Source: Leptolinea sp. UBA5366
GTDB taxonomy: Bacteria > Chloroflexota > Anaerolineae > Anaerolineales > Anaerolineaceae
Direction: 5' to 3'
NCBI GenBank assembly: GCA_002407845.1
Contig: DHPK01000023.1
Span: 29,676 to 62,523 of the forward strand
Length of the DNA stretch: 32,848 nucleotides
Shown: piece by piece, positions 23,365 to 30,494 of the stretch
Layout of the letters: every line of letters starts with the position of its first letter
How positions within the stretch are numbered: position 1 is the first letter of the stretch
Translations under genes and position numbers: made by a program
Notes under the pieces: generated by a model
What the model saw: only the letters and a program-made list of their open reading frames with translations
The model's database searches: none
What the model was told of the DNA's origin: nothing

Positions 23365-24787
23365 TGATCTGATCGGACGGGTGAAAAAGGATTTCGGCGT
23401 TGAGTTATCTCCTGAGATAAAACGATCCGAATATCGATCCGATGCATTGCCCGGCGATCCGGACTGTCCTATCTGCCATGGGATCGGTTTCGTCAGCGAG
23501 GAAGTGCCGTTTGGCGACCCCAAATTTGGCAAGATGGACGTCTGCAGCTGCCGCAGCGATGAGTTGGAACGCGCCCGGATTTCTCATAATCAGGCGGTCA
23601 GTAATTTAACCGGCTACACCGAAATGACTTTCAATAATTTCAATGTCGAAGGGCGCGGTCAGCTGCGTCTGGATGAGAAATTGTGTTTGAAGCTGGCATT
23701 TGAGCATGCCCAAAAATTCGCGCGTGAGCGCGAAGGCTGGCTGCTGCTGTTGGGTAATTACGGTACTGGGAAAACGCATCTGGCGGCTGCAATCTCCAAT
23801 GCTGCGCTGGCAGACAACATTGAAAACATCTTCCTACCAGTGCCAGACCTGCTGGACTGGATCCGAGCTTCGTTCAACGAGCATGGAAATACTTATGCAG
23901 ATCGGATTGAGCGGATCAGAAATATTCCGCTGCTGATTTTGGACGACCTCGGCGCTCAAAGCACGACTCCCTGGGCACAGGAAAAACTCTATCAGATCCT
24001 CAATCATCGCTATATCCAAAAATTGCCGACGGTGCTGACGACGAATTGCAAGATTCAGGACCTTGACGGAAGAATTGCATCCCGGCTGGAAGACCCATCA
24101 CTGGTGACGCGAATCGTCATTCAAGCCCCGGATTACCGGAAACCATTTGCTGGCATCTCAGACCCGGGCAATCTTTCAAGCCTGCATCAGCTCACTGGGC
24201 GCACTTTTGAATCGTTCGATTCACGGATGCAGGAAGGATTGAGCGAGGAAGCCGCTGCCCAGCTGGGCAATGCGTTCAATCAGGCTTATGCCTTTGCCCA
24301 AAAACCTGCCGGCTGGCTGGTTTTTTCCGGACCAAACGGGATCGGTAAAACGCACCTTGCCGCTGCGATCGGGAACTATCGGCAGCTGAAAATGGATCAG
24401 CCGGTTTTTATTGTCGCTGCGAACCTGCTGGATCACCTGCGGGCATCGTTTAGTCCGACAAGTACGGTGACGTATGACTCAGTTTTCGAAAAGATTCGCA
24501 ACGCGCCGCTGCTGATCCTCGACCATCTGGATACTGCCAACGCTACGCCCTGGGCAAAAGAAAAACTTTTCCAGATCTTGGATCATCGTTATCTCGCACC
24601 GCTGCCGACGGTCATCACTACCGTGCTGCCGATTCAGGAAATTGATCCCAATATCCGCAGCCGTCTGGTTGACTTTCAGATTTGCCAGGTTGTGCAGATG
24701 TTTCAAGTTCCGATGTTCAGCCGTAATCCGAACGTCGGTGTCCTGCCGGATCGGCGCCGGAAAACAACTTTCAATCGCGGGAAATAA
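23351..24787 (+). CDS. Tandem AAA+ helicase loader (DnaC/DnaI-like), two fused copies
   Basis: The 478-residue protein is about twice the usual loader length. An N-terminal zinc-finger-like element (C39, C42, C65, C67) resembles the DnaI N-terminus. Copy 1 (about 90-265) has Walker A GNYGTGKT (135-142), Walker B LLILDDLG (D198-D199), sensor-1 TTN (230-232) and the arginine-finger region RIASRL. Copy 2 (about 283-450) has Walker A GPNGIGKT (327-334), but Walker B reads LLILDHLD (D391-H392), sensor 1 reads TTV (423-425), and IRSRL is retained. Matching segments such as TPWAQEKLYQILNHRY and TPWAKEKLFQILDHRY show internal duplication. The first copy is probably the active ATPase, while the second may bind but not hydrolyse ATP. 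The GTG start has AAGGAG ten bases upstream. The role is inferred from dnaB and the DnaD-like gene upstream. Confidence 0.87.
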   Translation: MESIDDLIGRVKKDFGVELSPEIKRSEYRSDALPGDPDCPICHGIGFVSEEVPFGDPKFGKMDVCSCRSDELERARISHNQAVSNLTGYTEMTFNNFNVEGRGQLRLDEKLCLKLAFEHAQKFAREREGWLLLLGNYGTGKTHLAAAISNAALADNIENIFLPVPDLLDWIRASFNEHGNTYADRIERIRNIPLLILDDLGAQSTTPWAQEKLYQILNHRYIQKLPTVLTTNCKIQDLDGRIASRLEDPSLVTRIVIQAPDYRKPFAGISDPGNLSSLHQLTGRTFESFDSRMQEGLSEEAAAQLGNAFNQAYAFAQKPAGWLVFSGPNGIGKTHLAAAIGNYRQLKMDQPVFIVAANLLDHLRASFSPTSTVTYDSVFEKIRNAPLLILDHLDTANATPWAKEKLFQILDHRYLAPLPTVITTVLPIQEIDPNIRSRLVDFQICQVVQMFQVPMFSRNPNVGVLPDRRRKTTFNRGK

Positions 24788-25027
24788 ACGGATTCTTCTC
24801 ATGCTGGTGATGCCGTACTGACACCAGTGGACAAAGCTTGATCCAGCCTTTCATCGTTTCATCAACCTGAACTGAAGTTTTCGCTGAAATGCCAAATAAA
24901 ACTGTTGCGTATAGATAAACAGATTGTCTAATTTCCATCCCGATGGAGATGATTTGAAGGGAAATTTCCAAAGCGGGAAATGCTCTGATTGATCCGAATG
25001 GAAAGCGTTTGATTTATTGATTTCAGG
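24788..25027. other. Intergenic region before the cobalamin riboswitch
   Basis: About 240 bases with no convincing gene on either strand. A hairpin, CTGGTG (24804-24809) with CACCAG (24822-24827), lies just after the loader stop but has no T tract, so it is at best a weak transcription end. No other structure stands out. Confidence 0.4.
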
Positions 25028-25033
25028 TATAAT
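25028..25033 (+). promoter_or_regulatory. Candidate -10 box of the btu transcript
   Basis: A perfect TATAAT about ten bases before the cobalamin riboswitch begins. A -35 box at normal spacing is not recognisable (the nearest is TTGATT, 13 bases away). Confidence 0.38.
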
Positions 25034-25040
25034 TCTTTTT

Positions 25041-25150
25041 GCCAGGTCGAAACAGAGAAATCGGTAAAAACCCGATGCTGACCCGCAACTGTAAGAAGCG
25101 CCGCTTCTGAGCCAGACCTCTGTTCAGACCGCAGGATTTCCCCGGGGATT
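25041..25150 (+). promoter_or_regulatory. Cobalamin riboswitch
   Basis: The leader contains the conserved core GCTGACCCGCAACTGTAAG (25077-25095), the most recognisable part of B12 riboswitches. It also has the AGCCAGACCT (25110-25119) counterpart of the B12 box, which looks shortened. Helices are visible: AACAGAG (25051-25057) with CTCTGTT (25118-25124), ATCGG (25060-25064) with CCGAT (25072-25076, one wobble or shift), and AGAAGC (25094-25099) with GCTTCT (25103-25108). The downstream genes encode a cobalamin-type importer, and a terminator follows. Ligand binding should favour termination, so uptake genes are shut off when cobalamin is plentiful. Confidence 0.92.
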
Positions 25151-25162
25151 GGGATGGCACGC

Positions 25163-25190
25163 TGAAAACCCCGAGAGGGGTTTTTCTCTT
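25163..25190 (+). terminator. Terminator controlled by the cobalamin riboswitch
   Basis: Perfect 8-bp stem AAAACCCC (25165-25172) with GGGGTTTT (25177-25184), a GAGA tetraloop, then a T-rich tail. It lies between the aptamer and the binding-protein gene, where an expression platform is expected. Confidence 0.8.
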
Positions 25191-25256
25191 GAACAGAAAC
25201 ATTTCCCCCACACGGCATGGATCGGAAATCCAACAATAAATTTATCGAGGTGGAAA

Positions 25257-26195
25257 ATGTTTCGAAAAATTTTATTCTCCCTGCTTTTAATCAGCGCTCT
25301 TTTCTTATTCGGAAGTCTGCCTGTCAGTGCATTGCAGCAAACCGCTGTCAGAGAAGAACTCACTGTTATCGATGATCTTGATCGTGAAGTAACCGTATCG
25401 CTGCCATTGCAATCGGTTGTGTCGCTCGCACCTTCGATCACTGAAACTTTGTGCGCGCTGGGTTTATGCGATGAACTGGTTGCAGTGGACATCCAGTCAA
25501 ATTATCCGGAACAAGTCGCTGAAGCTCAGATCATCTCTGGATATGACGGCGTGATCAATTATGAGATGATCCTTTCGCTGGAGCCGGAATTGGTTGTGGT
25601 CGCCGAAATTATTGGGGTTGACAAGGTAAAAGAACTTGAAGGCCTCGGTTTAAACGTTTTCTATATCAAAAATCCGACTTCTTTAGACGAACTATTTCCC
25701 TATATCGAAAAAATCAGCAAAGTGATCGGAAAAGAGGATGAGGCTGCAATTCTTTGCGCAGACCTGCAGGAACGGCTGGATGCGGTTGACGAAGTCAGCG
25801 CAAAAGCGGAGACTGCGCCGCTGGTCTTCTATGAACTGGACGCCACCGAACCTTCTAAGCCTTGGACGACTACCAGCGGGACATTCATTGACGAAATCAT
25901 CACGCGCGCCGGCGGCAAGAATATCGCTGCGGATCTAAAAGGCGAATGGATTCAGATCAGTCTTGAAGAACTGATCGACCGAAACCCTGAAATTATCATC
26001 CTGGGCGACAGCAATTATGGCGTGACGCCGGAGACAGTCAACGAACGAGTAGGCTGGGACTCCATTCAGGCAGTCACTGACGGGAACCTTTTCCCGCTTG
26101 ATTCGGACATCATTTCCCGCCCGGGACCGCGTCTGATTGATGCGTATGAGCTGATTGCTGTGATGATCCATCCTGAACTTTACACTGCTGAATAA
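25257..26195 (+). CDS. btuF: Cobalamin/corrinoid ABC transporter, substrate-binding protein
   Basis: The 312-residue extracytoplasmic binding protein of the BtuF/FepB (Peripla_BP_2) type captures corrinoid for the permease. After a signal peptide (1-26, MFRKILFSLLLISALFLFG then SLPVSA) comes the typical start of the mature domain: VIDDLDREVTVSLPLQSVVS then LAPSITETLCALG. A late segment, SRPGPRLIDAYELIA, is also characteristic. No lipobox cysteine follows the signal segment, unusual for a binding protein of a monoderm. I use the ATG at 25257 with GAGGTGG upstream; an in-frame start at 25149 lies inside the riboswitch and terminator and would not be sensible. The riboswitch upstream and the permease and ATPase downstream support corrinoid rather than iron-siderophore as substrate. 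Confidence 0.88.
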   Translation: MFRKILFSLLLISALFLFGSLPVSALQQTAVREELTVIDDLDREVTVSLPLQSVVSLAPSITETLCALGLCDELVAVDIQSNYPEQVAEAQIISGYDGVINYEMILSLEPELVVVAEIIGVDKVKELEGLGLNVFYIKNPTSLDELFPYIEKISKVIGKEDEAAILCADLQERLDAVDEVSAKAETAPLVFYELDATEPSKPWTTTSGTFIDEIITRAGGKNIAADLKGEWIQISLEELIDRNPEIIILGDSNYGVTPETVNERVGWDSIQAVTDGNLFPLDSDIISRPGPRLIDAYELIAVMIHPELYTAE

Positions 26196-26210
26196 GCTAA
26201 TCATCAGCTG

Positions 26211-27239
26211 ATGAAAATAAAACCGGCGCAGCTGGCTGCAATCTTGATCATAGGACTGTTAGTGACCTCAATTTTGAGCATCCTGACGGGCAGTGTTTCA
26301 CTGGATCTTGAAGTGATCATCAAGGTGGTCAAACTGCGCCTGAGCGGCTTGGCGATTCCGAAAGAACTGATCGGCACCGATAAAATTCTGTTCGCCCTGC
26401 GCATTCCGCGCACCCTGATGATGTTGATGACCGGAGCAGCGCTCGTCTGCAGCGGTGCTTCTTATCAAGGGCTTTTTCGGAACCCGCTGGCAGATCCCTA
26501 TTTGATCGGTGTCTCGACTGGCGCTGGGCTGGGCGCTGTGATCGCGCTGTCGATTGAATGGCCTTACTCAACGCTCGGGACGCTGATGACGCCGATCTTG
26601 GCGTTTCTAGCTGCGATCTTGACCGTTGGACTGGTTTTCAAATTAGGCAATCTGGGCGGCTTTAAAAGCACTACCGGATTGATCCTGGCGGGGGTCGCAG
26701 TGAACGCGCTTGCATCGGCGCTGACCTCGACCTGGCTGCTGCTTGGAAAACGGGACATTCGCAACTCGCTTTCATGGATGCTTGGCGGCATGGTTTCAAG
26801 CGGCTGGGACCCCATCAAAATCGCCCTGCCTTTGGTCGCGATCGGACTCACGGGGCAATTTCTCTTGTCTCATCAGCTAAATGTGCTGCAATTCGGCGAC
26901 GAACAGGCGGCAAACCTCGGTGTGCAGGTGCGAAAAGTGCGCCTGCTGATCATATTCTTTTCAACGCTGACGACAGCGACCGTGATTGCCTTTGCCGGGA
27001 TCATCGGATTTATCGGGCTGGTCGTTCCGCATATCATCCGTATTCTGGTAGGCGGAGATCACCGTCAGTTGCTGCCGCTTTCGATGCTGGGCGGCGCATT
27101 TTTCCTGCTCTTTGCGGACATCCTTGCGCGGGTGGTGCTAGCGCCGCAGGAACTACCGGTCGGGATCATCACTGCCATGACCGGTGCTCCGTTCTTTTTA
27201 TGGCTGCTGAACCGCACCAGAAAAGAGAAATTTTCCTGA
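26211..27239 (+). CDS. btuC: Cobalamin/corrinoid ABC transporter, FecCD/BtuC-type permease
   Basis: The 342-residue inner-membrane permease has about ten hydrophobic helices and would form a homodimer channel. Family marks are RIPRTLMMLMTGAALVCSGA, then YQGLFRNPLADPYLIGVSTG, then the ATPase-contacting region and GFIGLVVPHIIRILVGGDHR, the FecCD signature near the C-terminal third. The length fits the family. It starts 15 bases after the binding-protein stop. A 12-base palindrome, CATCAGCTGATG (26202-26213), covers the ATG, and there is no clear ribosome-binding site. The stop overlaps the next start (TGATG). Substrate assignment rests on the upstream cobalamin riboswitch. Confidence 0.92.
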   Translation: MKIKPAQLAAILIIGLLVTSILSILTGSVSLDLEVIIKVVKLRLSGLAIPKELIGTDKILFALRIPRTLMMLMTGAALVCSGASYQGLFRNPLADPYLIGVSTGAGLGAVIALSIEWPYSTLGTLMTPILAFLAAILTVGLVFKLGNLGGFKSTTGLILAGVAVNALASALTSTWLLLGKRDIRNSLSWMLGGMVSSGWDPIKIALPLVAIGLTGQFLLSHQLNVLQFGDEQAANLGVQVRKVRLLIIFFSTLTTATVIAFAGIIGFIGLVVPHIIRILVGGDHRQLLPLSMLGGAFFLLFADILARVVLAPQELPVGIITAMTGAPFFLWLLNRTRKEKFS

Positions 27240-28006
27240 TGCTGACTGTCAACCACCTCTCAATCAAATACGGCGACCGGACGATCGTTAACGATATCTC
27301 ATTTGAATTAACTCCCGGAAAAGTGGTCGTGCTGATCGGGCCGAATGGCTCGGGAAAGACGACGATAATTCGCGGCATAACCGGCGCGGTGCCGCTTGAA
27401 GGCGGGAATATCTGCTTCGGGCAGACTGACATGAAAACGTTGTCAGAAGTTGAACGGGCACGAAAAATCGGTGTCGTGCCGCAGTCCTCTCATCTGCCGG
27501 ATGATTTCACGGTGTATAACACTGTCGCACTCGGCAGAACCCCCTATTTGGGTTTTATGGGGCGTCTTTCAGATTCGGATAAACAGATTGTGGATCATGC
27601 CATACGCGAAACCTCGATCGAAAGTTTGCAGGATAAAAACATCAAATCCCTTTCAGGCGGGGAACAGCAGCGCGTTATTCTGGCACAGGCGCTGGCACAG
27701 GATGCTCCGATCATGATTTTGGATGAGCCAACCAGCCATCTCGATTTGAATTACAAACTGTCCCTGCTAACGATTGTAAAGAATTTGAGCCGGGAGAAAA
27801 ATGTCGCCGTGCTGATGGTGCTGCATGACCTAAATCTGGCATCCCGGTTCGCAGACGAGATTTTGATCCTAAAAAACGGCTTGCTTCAGGCTGCGGGTGA
27901 TCCGGCTGAAGTGATGACAGAGAAAACGCTTTCTTCCGTTTATCAGGTGCCGATGTCGGTGATCACGCTTGAGGAAAGCCCTTATCCGATGGTCGTTCCG
28001 AAGTAA
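27239..28006 (+). CDS. btuD: Cobalamin/corrinoid ABC transporter, ATP-binding protein
   Basis: The 255-residue ABC ATPase powers the BtuC-type permease. Walker A is GPNGSGKTT (about 35-43), the Q-loop is in GVVPQSSHL, the signature is LSGGEQQRV, Walker B is MILDEPTSHLD and the switch histidine is in LMVLHDLN. The C-terminal segment after the H-loop (MTEKTLSSVYQVPMSVI) is typical of FecE/BtuD/HmuV proteins. The ATG overlaps the permease stop by one base (TGATG). A much longer in-frame open stretch upstream lies within btuC in another frame and is not coding. This is the last gene of the riboswitch operon. Confidence 0.94.
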   Translation: MLTVNHLSIKYGDRTIVNDISFELTPGKVVVLIGPNGSGKTTIIRGITGAVPLEGGNICFGQTDMKTLSEVERARKIGVVPQSSHLPDDFTVYNTVALGRTPYLGFMGRLSDSDKQIVDHAIRETSIESLQDKNIKSLSGGEQQRVILAQALAQDAPIMILDEPTSHLDLNYKLSLLTIVKNLSREKNVAVLMVLHDLNLASRFADEILILKNGLLQAAGDPAEVMTEKTLSSVYQVPMSVITLEESPYPMVVPK

Positions 28007-28027
28007 AACCCGTCAGGTTTTCACTTT
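28001..28027 (+). terminator. Possible weak terminator at the end of the btu operon
   Basis: AAAACC (28005-28010) pairs with GGTTTT (28016-28021) around a 5-base loop, extendable by AAGT with ACTT across a one-base bulge. It includes the btuD stop codon and has no T tract, so it is doubtful. Confidence 0.3.
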
Positions 28028-28035
28028 GTCACAAG

Positions 28036-28062
28036 TTGTTTCAATCTCATTTAAGTTATACT
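28036..28062 (+). promoter_or_regulatory. Candidate promoter immediately upstream of the HAD gene
   Basis: TTGTTT (28036-28041) and TATACT (28057-28062) are 15 bases apart. The -10 box ends six bases before the start codon, so transcription would begin at or next to the ATG and the message would be leaderless. Confidence 0.33.
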
Positions 28063-28068
28063 TTTTGT

Positions 28069-28716
28069 ATGACTTATAAGGCAATATTGTTCGATCTGGA
28101 CGAGACGCTTTACCCGATAGGGAATCCATCGATCAAAAAGATCACCGACCGGATGAATGAATACATTGTAAAAACTGTGAATGTTCCAGATTTGGAAGTG
28201 AAATCGTTTCGGGAATCCCTCTTTAAGAAATATGGCACAACTGGAAAAGGGCTGGTCAGCGAATATGGCATCAACCTGCAGGACTTTTTGCGTTACGTTC
28301 ATGCCGTCGACCTGTCGCTTGACATGGAGCCTGACCCAGAAGTGAGACGCATGCTCGATCGAATTCGGCTGCCGAAATATGTATTTACGAATGCTGACAG
28401 ATTTCATGCCACACGGGTTCTGAAACAAGTAAATTTGCTGGATTGTTTTGATGGAATTATTGATGTGCTGGACGTCCAGCCCTATTGCAAACCAGAGCAG
28501 GAAGCTTTTGAGAAAGCCCTGTTCATGATTGGCATGGACAGCGGGGACGAGGTCATTTTTCTGGACGACAACCCATTAAATGTCGACCAAGCGCGCGAAT
28601 TGGGCATGTTCGCCATTCAGGTGGGCTCGCGCAAACAGGCTGAAAACGCTGCTGCGCATTTGAATCAGGTCGCTGACTTTCAGACGCTGGAGATTTATAA
28701 TCAGATATTGAGATGA
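28069..28716 (+). CDS. HAD-superfamily hydrolase, probably a pyrimidine 5'-nucleotidase-like phosphatase
   Basis: The 215-residue phosphatase shows all four HAD motifs. Motif I is FDLDETLYP (about 7-15) with the nucleophilic Asp. Motif II is VFTNAD in the KYVFTNADRFHATRV segment. The motif III lysine is in YCKPEQEAFEKAL, and motif IV is IFLDDNPLNVDQARELG. The DETLYP form of motif I and the helical C1 cap are typical of SDT1/pyrimidine 5'-nucleotidase-type HADs. The substrate is otherwise open. I take ATG 28069 because it places motif I at the usual distance. There is no ribosome-binding site, and a -10 box sits directly upstream, so a leaderless transcript is possible. It overlaps the next gene by four bases (ATGA). 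Confidence 0.88.
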   Translation: MTYKAILFDLDETLYPIGNPSIKKITDRMNEYIVKTVNVPDLEVKSFRESLFKKYGTTGKGLVSEYGINLQDFLRYVHAVDLSLDMEPDPEVRRMLDRIRLPKYVFTNADRFHATRVLKQVNLLDCFDGIIDVLDVQPYCKPEQEAFEKALFMIGMDSGDEVIFLDDNPLNVDQARELGMFAIQVGSRKQAENAAAHLNQVADFQTLEIYNQILR

Positions 28717-29009
28717 GATTAGCTGGCTGGTTCTTTCTGATTGCCCTGATTGGGGTTGTGCTTGCGATCAATATAATTTTGATCTTGAATCGCGAAAGAA
28801 TCAGACTGTATTTTGAAAAACGAAAGACTAAAGCGCCCGCCGAACCACAGAAAACTGCCGCGCCGGAACCGTCTGTATCAAAAGTGTTCAGCCATCTGAA
28901 ACATGCCAGAAAAATCGATTTCTGGCTTCCCGAAATCGATCAATACCGGCAGTTGGGAAATGAAATGGACCGGCTGGAATCTCTCAGGTCCAAAAAGGAG
29001 CAAGAATGA
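28713..29009 (+). CDS. Small single-pass membrane protein, unknown function
   Basis: I do not recognise this 98-residue protein. It has one N-terminal transmembrane helix (about 5-26, WFFLIALIGVVLAINIILIL). A basic stretch follows (RERIRLYFEKRKTK), which by the positive-inside rule puts the rest in the cytoplasm. Then come a Pro/Ala-rich linker (40-55) and a short amphipathic helical tail ending in charged residues. It overlaps both neighbours by four bases (ATGA at each end), strong evidence that it is translated with the HAD phosphatase and the CtpA-type protease. AAGGAG near its end serves the protease gene. Confidence 0.7.
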   Translation: MRLAGWFFLIALIGVVLAINIILILNRERIRLYFEKRKTKAPAEPQKTAAPEPSVSKVFSHLKHARKIDFWLPEIDQYRQLGNEMDRLESLRSKKEQE

Positions 29010-30349
29010 AACGACATCACCTCGTGAATATATTCGCAATAATCGTTATTCTCGTTTGTTGTTTCGGTACCGGATTCAGCACAGGCGCGATTATCGCGGC
29101 TGTACCGCAGCTGGTTGAACAGTTCAAACCAGGCACTGAGCTGCCGGAGGTTGGGCTGGCTGTGCCAAACATATTGTCCGATGCTGGCAACAGCGGCGGA
29201 GTCTCGCGCAGCAATGATCGCATCCGCTTTGATCCCTTTTGGGAAGCCTGGGACATCGTTCATGAATATTATGTCGATCAGCCGCTGGATGACAACAGCC
29301 TGATGGAAGGCGCTATTCGCGGGATGCTTGAATCGCTTGACGATCAGCACACGCGTTATTCTGATCCGGAGAGCTTTCAGAAAGAATCTGACTATATTTC
29401 TGGTGAGGAATATGAAGGTATCGGCGCCTGGGTGGATATTTCGGGCGATTATGTGAAAATCACTTCTCCGATGAAAGGCAGTCCGGCTGAAGGCGCCGGG
29501 CTGCGGGCAAAAGACCTCGTTATCGCGATCGATGGGGAGGACATGACTGATGTTGACACTGAAATCGCGCTGGATAAGATTCTTGGGCAAAAAGGTACGA
29601 CAGTAGTCTTGACAATCAAACGTGGGGACCTTGAACCTTTTGATGTTTCAATTGTCCGCGCTGCAGTGGTGACCCCGATGGTCATTTCCGAAATGCGCGA
29701 GGATGGAATTGCTTATGTTCAGCTGACCCAATTTGGCGATCTGACGGTCGAGGAACTGCAGCGCACCCTGAAAGAGGTGCTCCCACAGAAACCGAAAGGC
29801 TTAATTCTCGATTTACGGAATAATGGCGGGGGGTATGTCGAGACATGCGTCTCAGTTGCTTCTGAATTCTTGCCAAAAAATTCTCTGGTTCTGATCGAAC
29901 GGGAGGGTGATGGCAGGGAATTAGAATACCGAACCCGAGGAAAGCCGAGCATCTCCGCAGACCTGCCGATTGTTGTGCTGGGCAATGAGGGAACAGCATC
30001 AGCATCCGAGATTTTAATCGGAGCGCTGCAATATTATGAACGCGCGGTTTTTGTCGGCGTTCAAACCTACGGCAAGGGATCTATGCAGATCCAGCCTGAA
30101 CTGTCGAACGGCGGCGCTGTCAGCGTCACAATCGCCCGCTGGCTGACTCCTGCTGGCGAATTAATCCACGGCATCGGCATCACGCCGGACGTTGTGGTCG
30201 AAATGACTGAAGAGGACTATGCTAACGATGTCGATCCGCAGCTGGATAAAGCGGTTGAAATAATTCTGACCGGGGAGCTGCCGGCGGAAACAGATCAGCC
30301 GGCGCCCGAAATGGAAGCGACGCCTGAAATTCTTGATACAGAGCTTTAG
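29006..30349 (+). CDS. S41-family C-terminal processing peptidase (CtpA-like)
   Basis: The 447-residue serine protease would act outside the membrane on unfolded or tagged C-termini of envelope proteins. An N-terminal hydrophobic segment (about 5-30) serves as signal or anchor. A helical lead-in follows (about 75-125, WDIVHEYYVDQPLDDNSLMEG), then a PDZ domain (about 130-215, YEGIGAWVDISGDYVKITSP) and the S41 core. The catalytic Ser332 (in GTASASE) and Lys357 (in TYGKGS) are 25 residues apart, the spacing known from D1 processing protease. The C-terminal tail is acidic and Pro-rich. AAGGAG precedes the ATG. It is the last gene of the HAD / small membrane protein / protease unit. Confidence 0.94.
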   Translation: MKRHHLVNIFAIIVILVCCFGTGFSTGAIIAAVPQLVEQFKPGTELPEVGLAVPNILSDAGNSGGVSRSNDRIRFDPFWEAWDIVHEYYVDQPLDDNSLMEGAIRGMLESLDDQHTRYSDPESFQKESDYISGEEYEGIGAWVDISGDYVKITSPMKGSPAEGAGLRAKDLVIAIDGEDMTDVDTEIALDKILGQKGTTVVLTIKRGDLEPFDVSIVRAAVVTPMVISEMREDGIAYVQLTQFGDLTVEELQRTLKEVLPQKPKGLILDLRNNGGGYVETCVSVASEFLPKNSLVLIEREGDGRELEYRTRGKPSISADLPIVVLGNEGTASASEILIGALQYYERAVFVGVQTYGKGSMQIQPELSNGGAVSVTIARWLTPAGELIHGIGITPDVVVEMTEEDYANDVDPQLDKAVEIILTGELPAETDQPAPEMEATPEILDTEL

Positions 30350-30424
30350 ATCAGCGAAATTTCAGATTGGATCGATGAAATATTGTTTTTATCATGAATA
30401 AATGTATGAAAATGGGAAAATTGA

Positions 30425-30454
30425 TTGACAAGTTCAAAAAATAACGAGTATAAT
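30425..30454 (+). promoter_or_regulatory. Sigma-70-type promoter of the S1-domain gene
   Basis: Perfect TTGACA (30425-30430) and perfect TATAAT (30449-30454) with an 18-base spacer. Predicted start is near 30461, about 34 bases before the start codon. Confidence 0.78.
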
Positions 30455-30494
30455 CAATTTTTGCGAATATTATTAATGTGGAGATCGGTAAAAA

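Noticed and set aside
24788..25020. Possible small gene or tRNA in the gap before the cobalamin riboswitch
   Set aside because: Short frames on both strands have no ribosome-binding site or conserved features, and no cloverleaf or T-loop sequence is visible.
25149..25256. N-terminal extension of the cobalamin-binding protein from an upstream in-frame start
   Set aside because: It would translate the riboswitch terminator region and put the signal peptide 36 residues inside the protein; the ATG at 25257 has a ribosome-binding site.
26774..27238. Long N-terminal extension of btuD
   Set aside because: It overlaps btuC in another frame; the encoded sequence is low-quality and the ABC domain begins right at the ATG at 27239.
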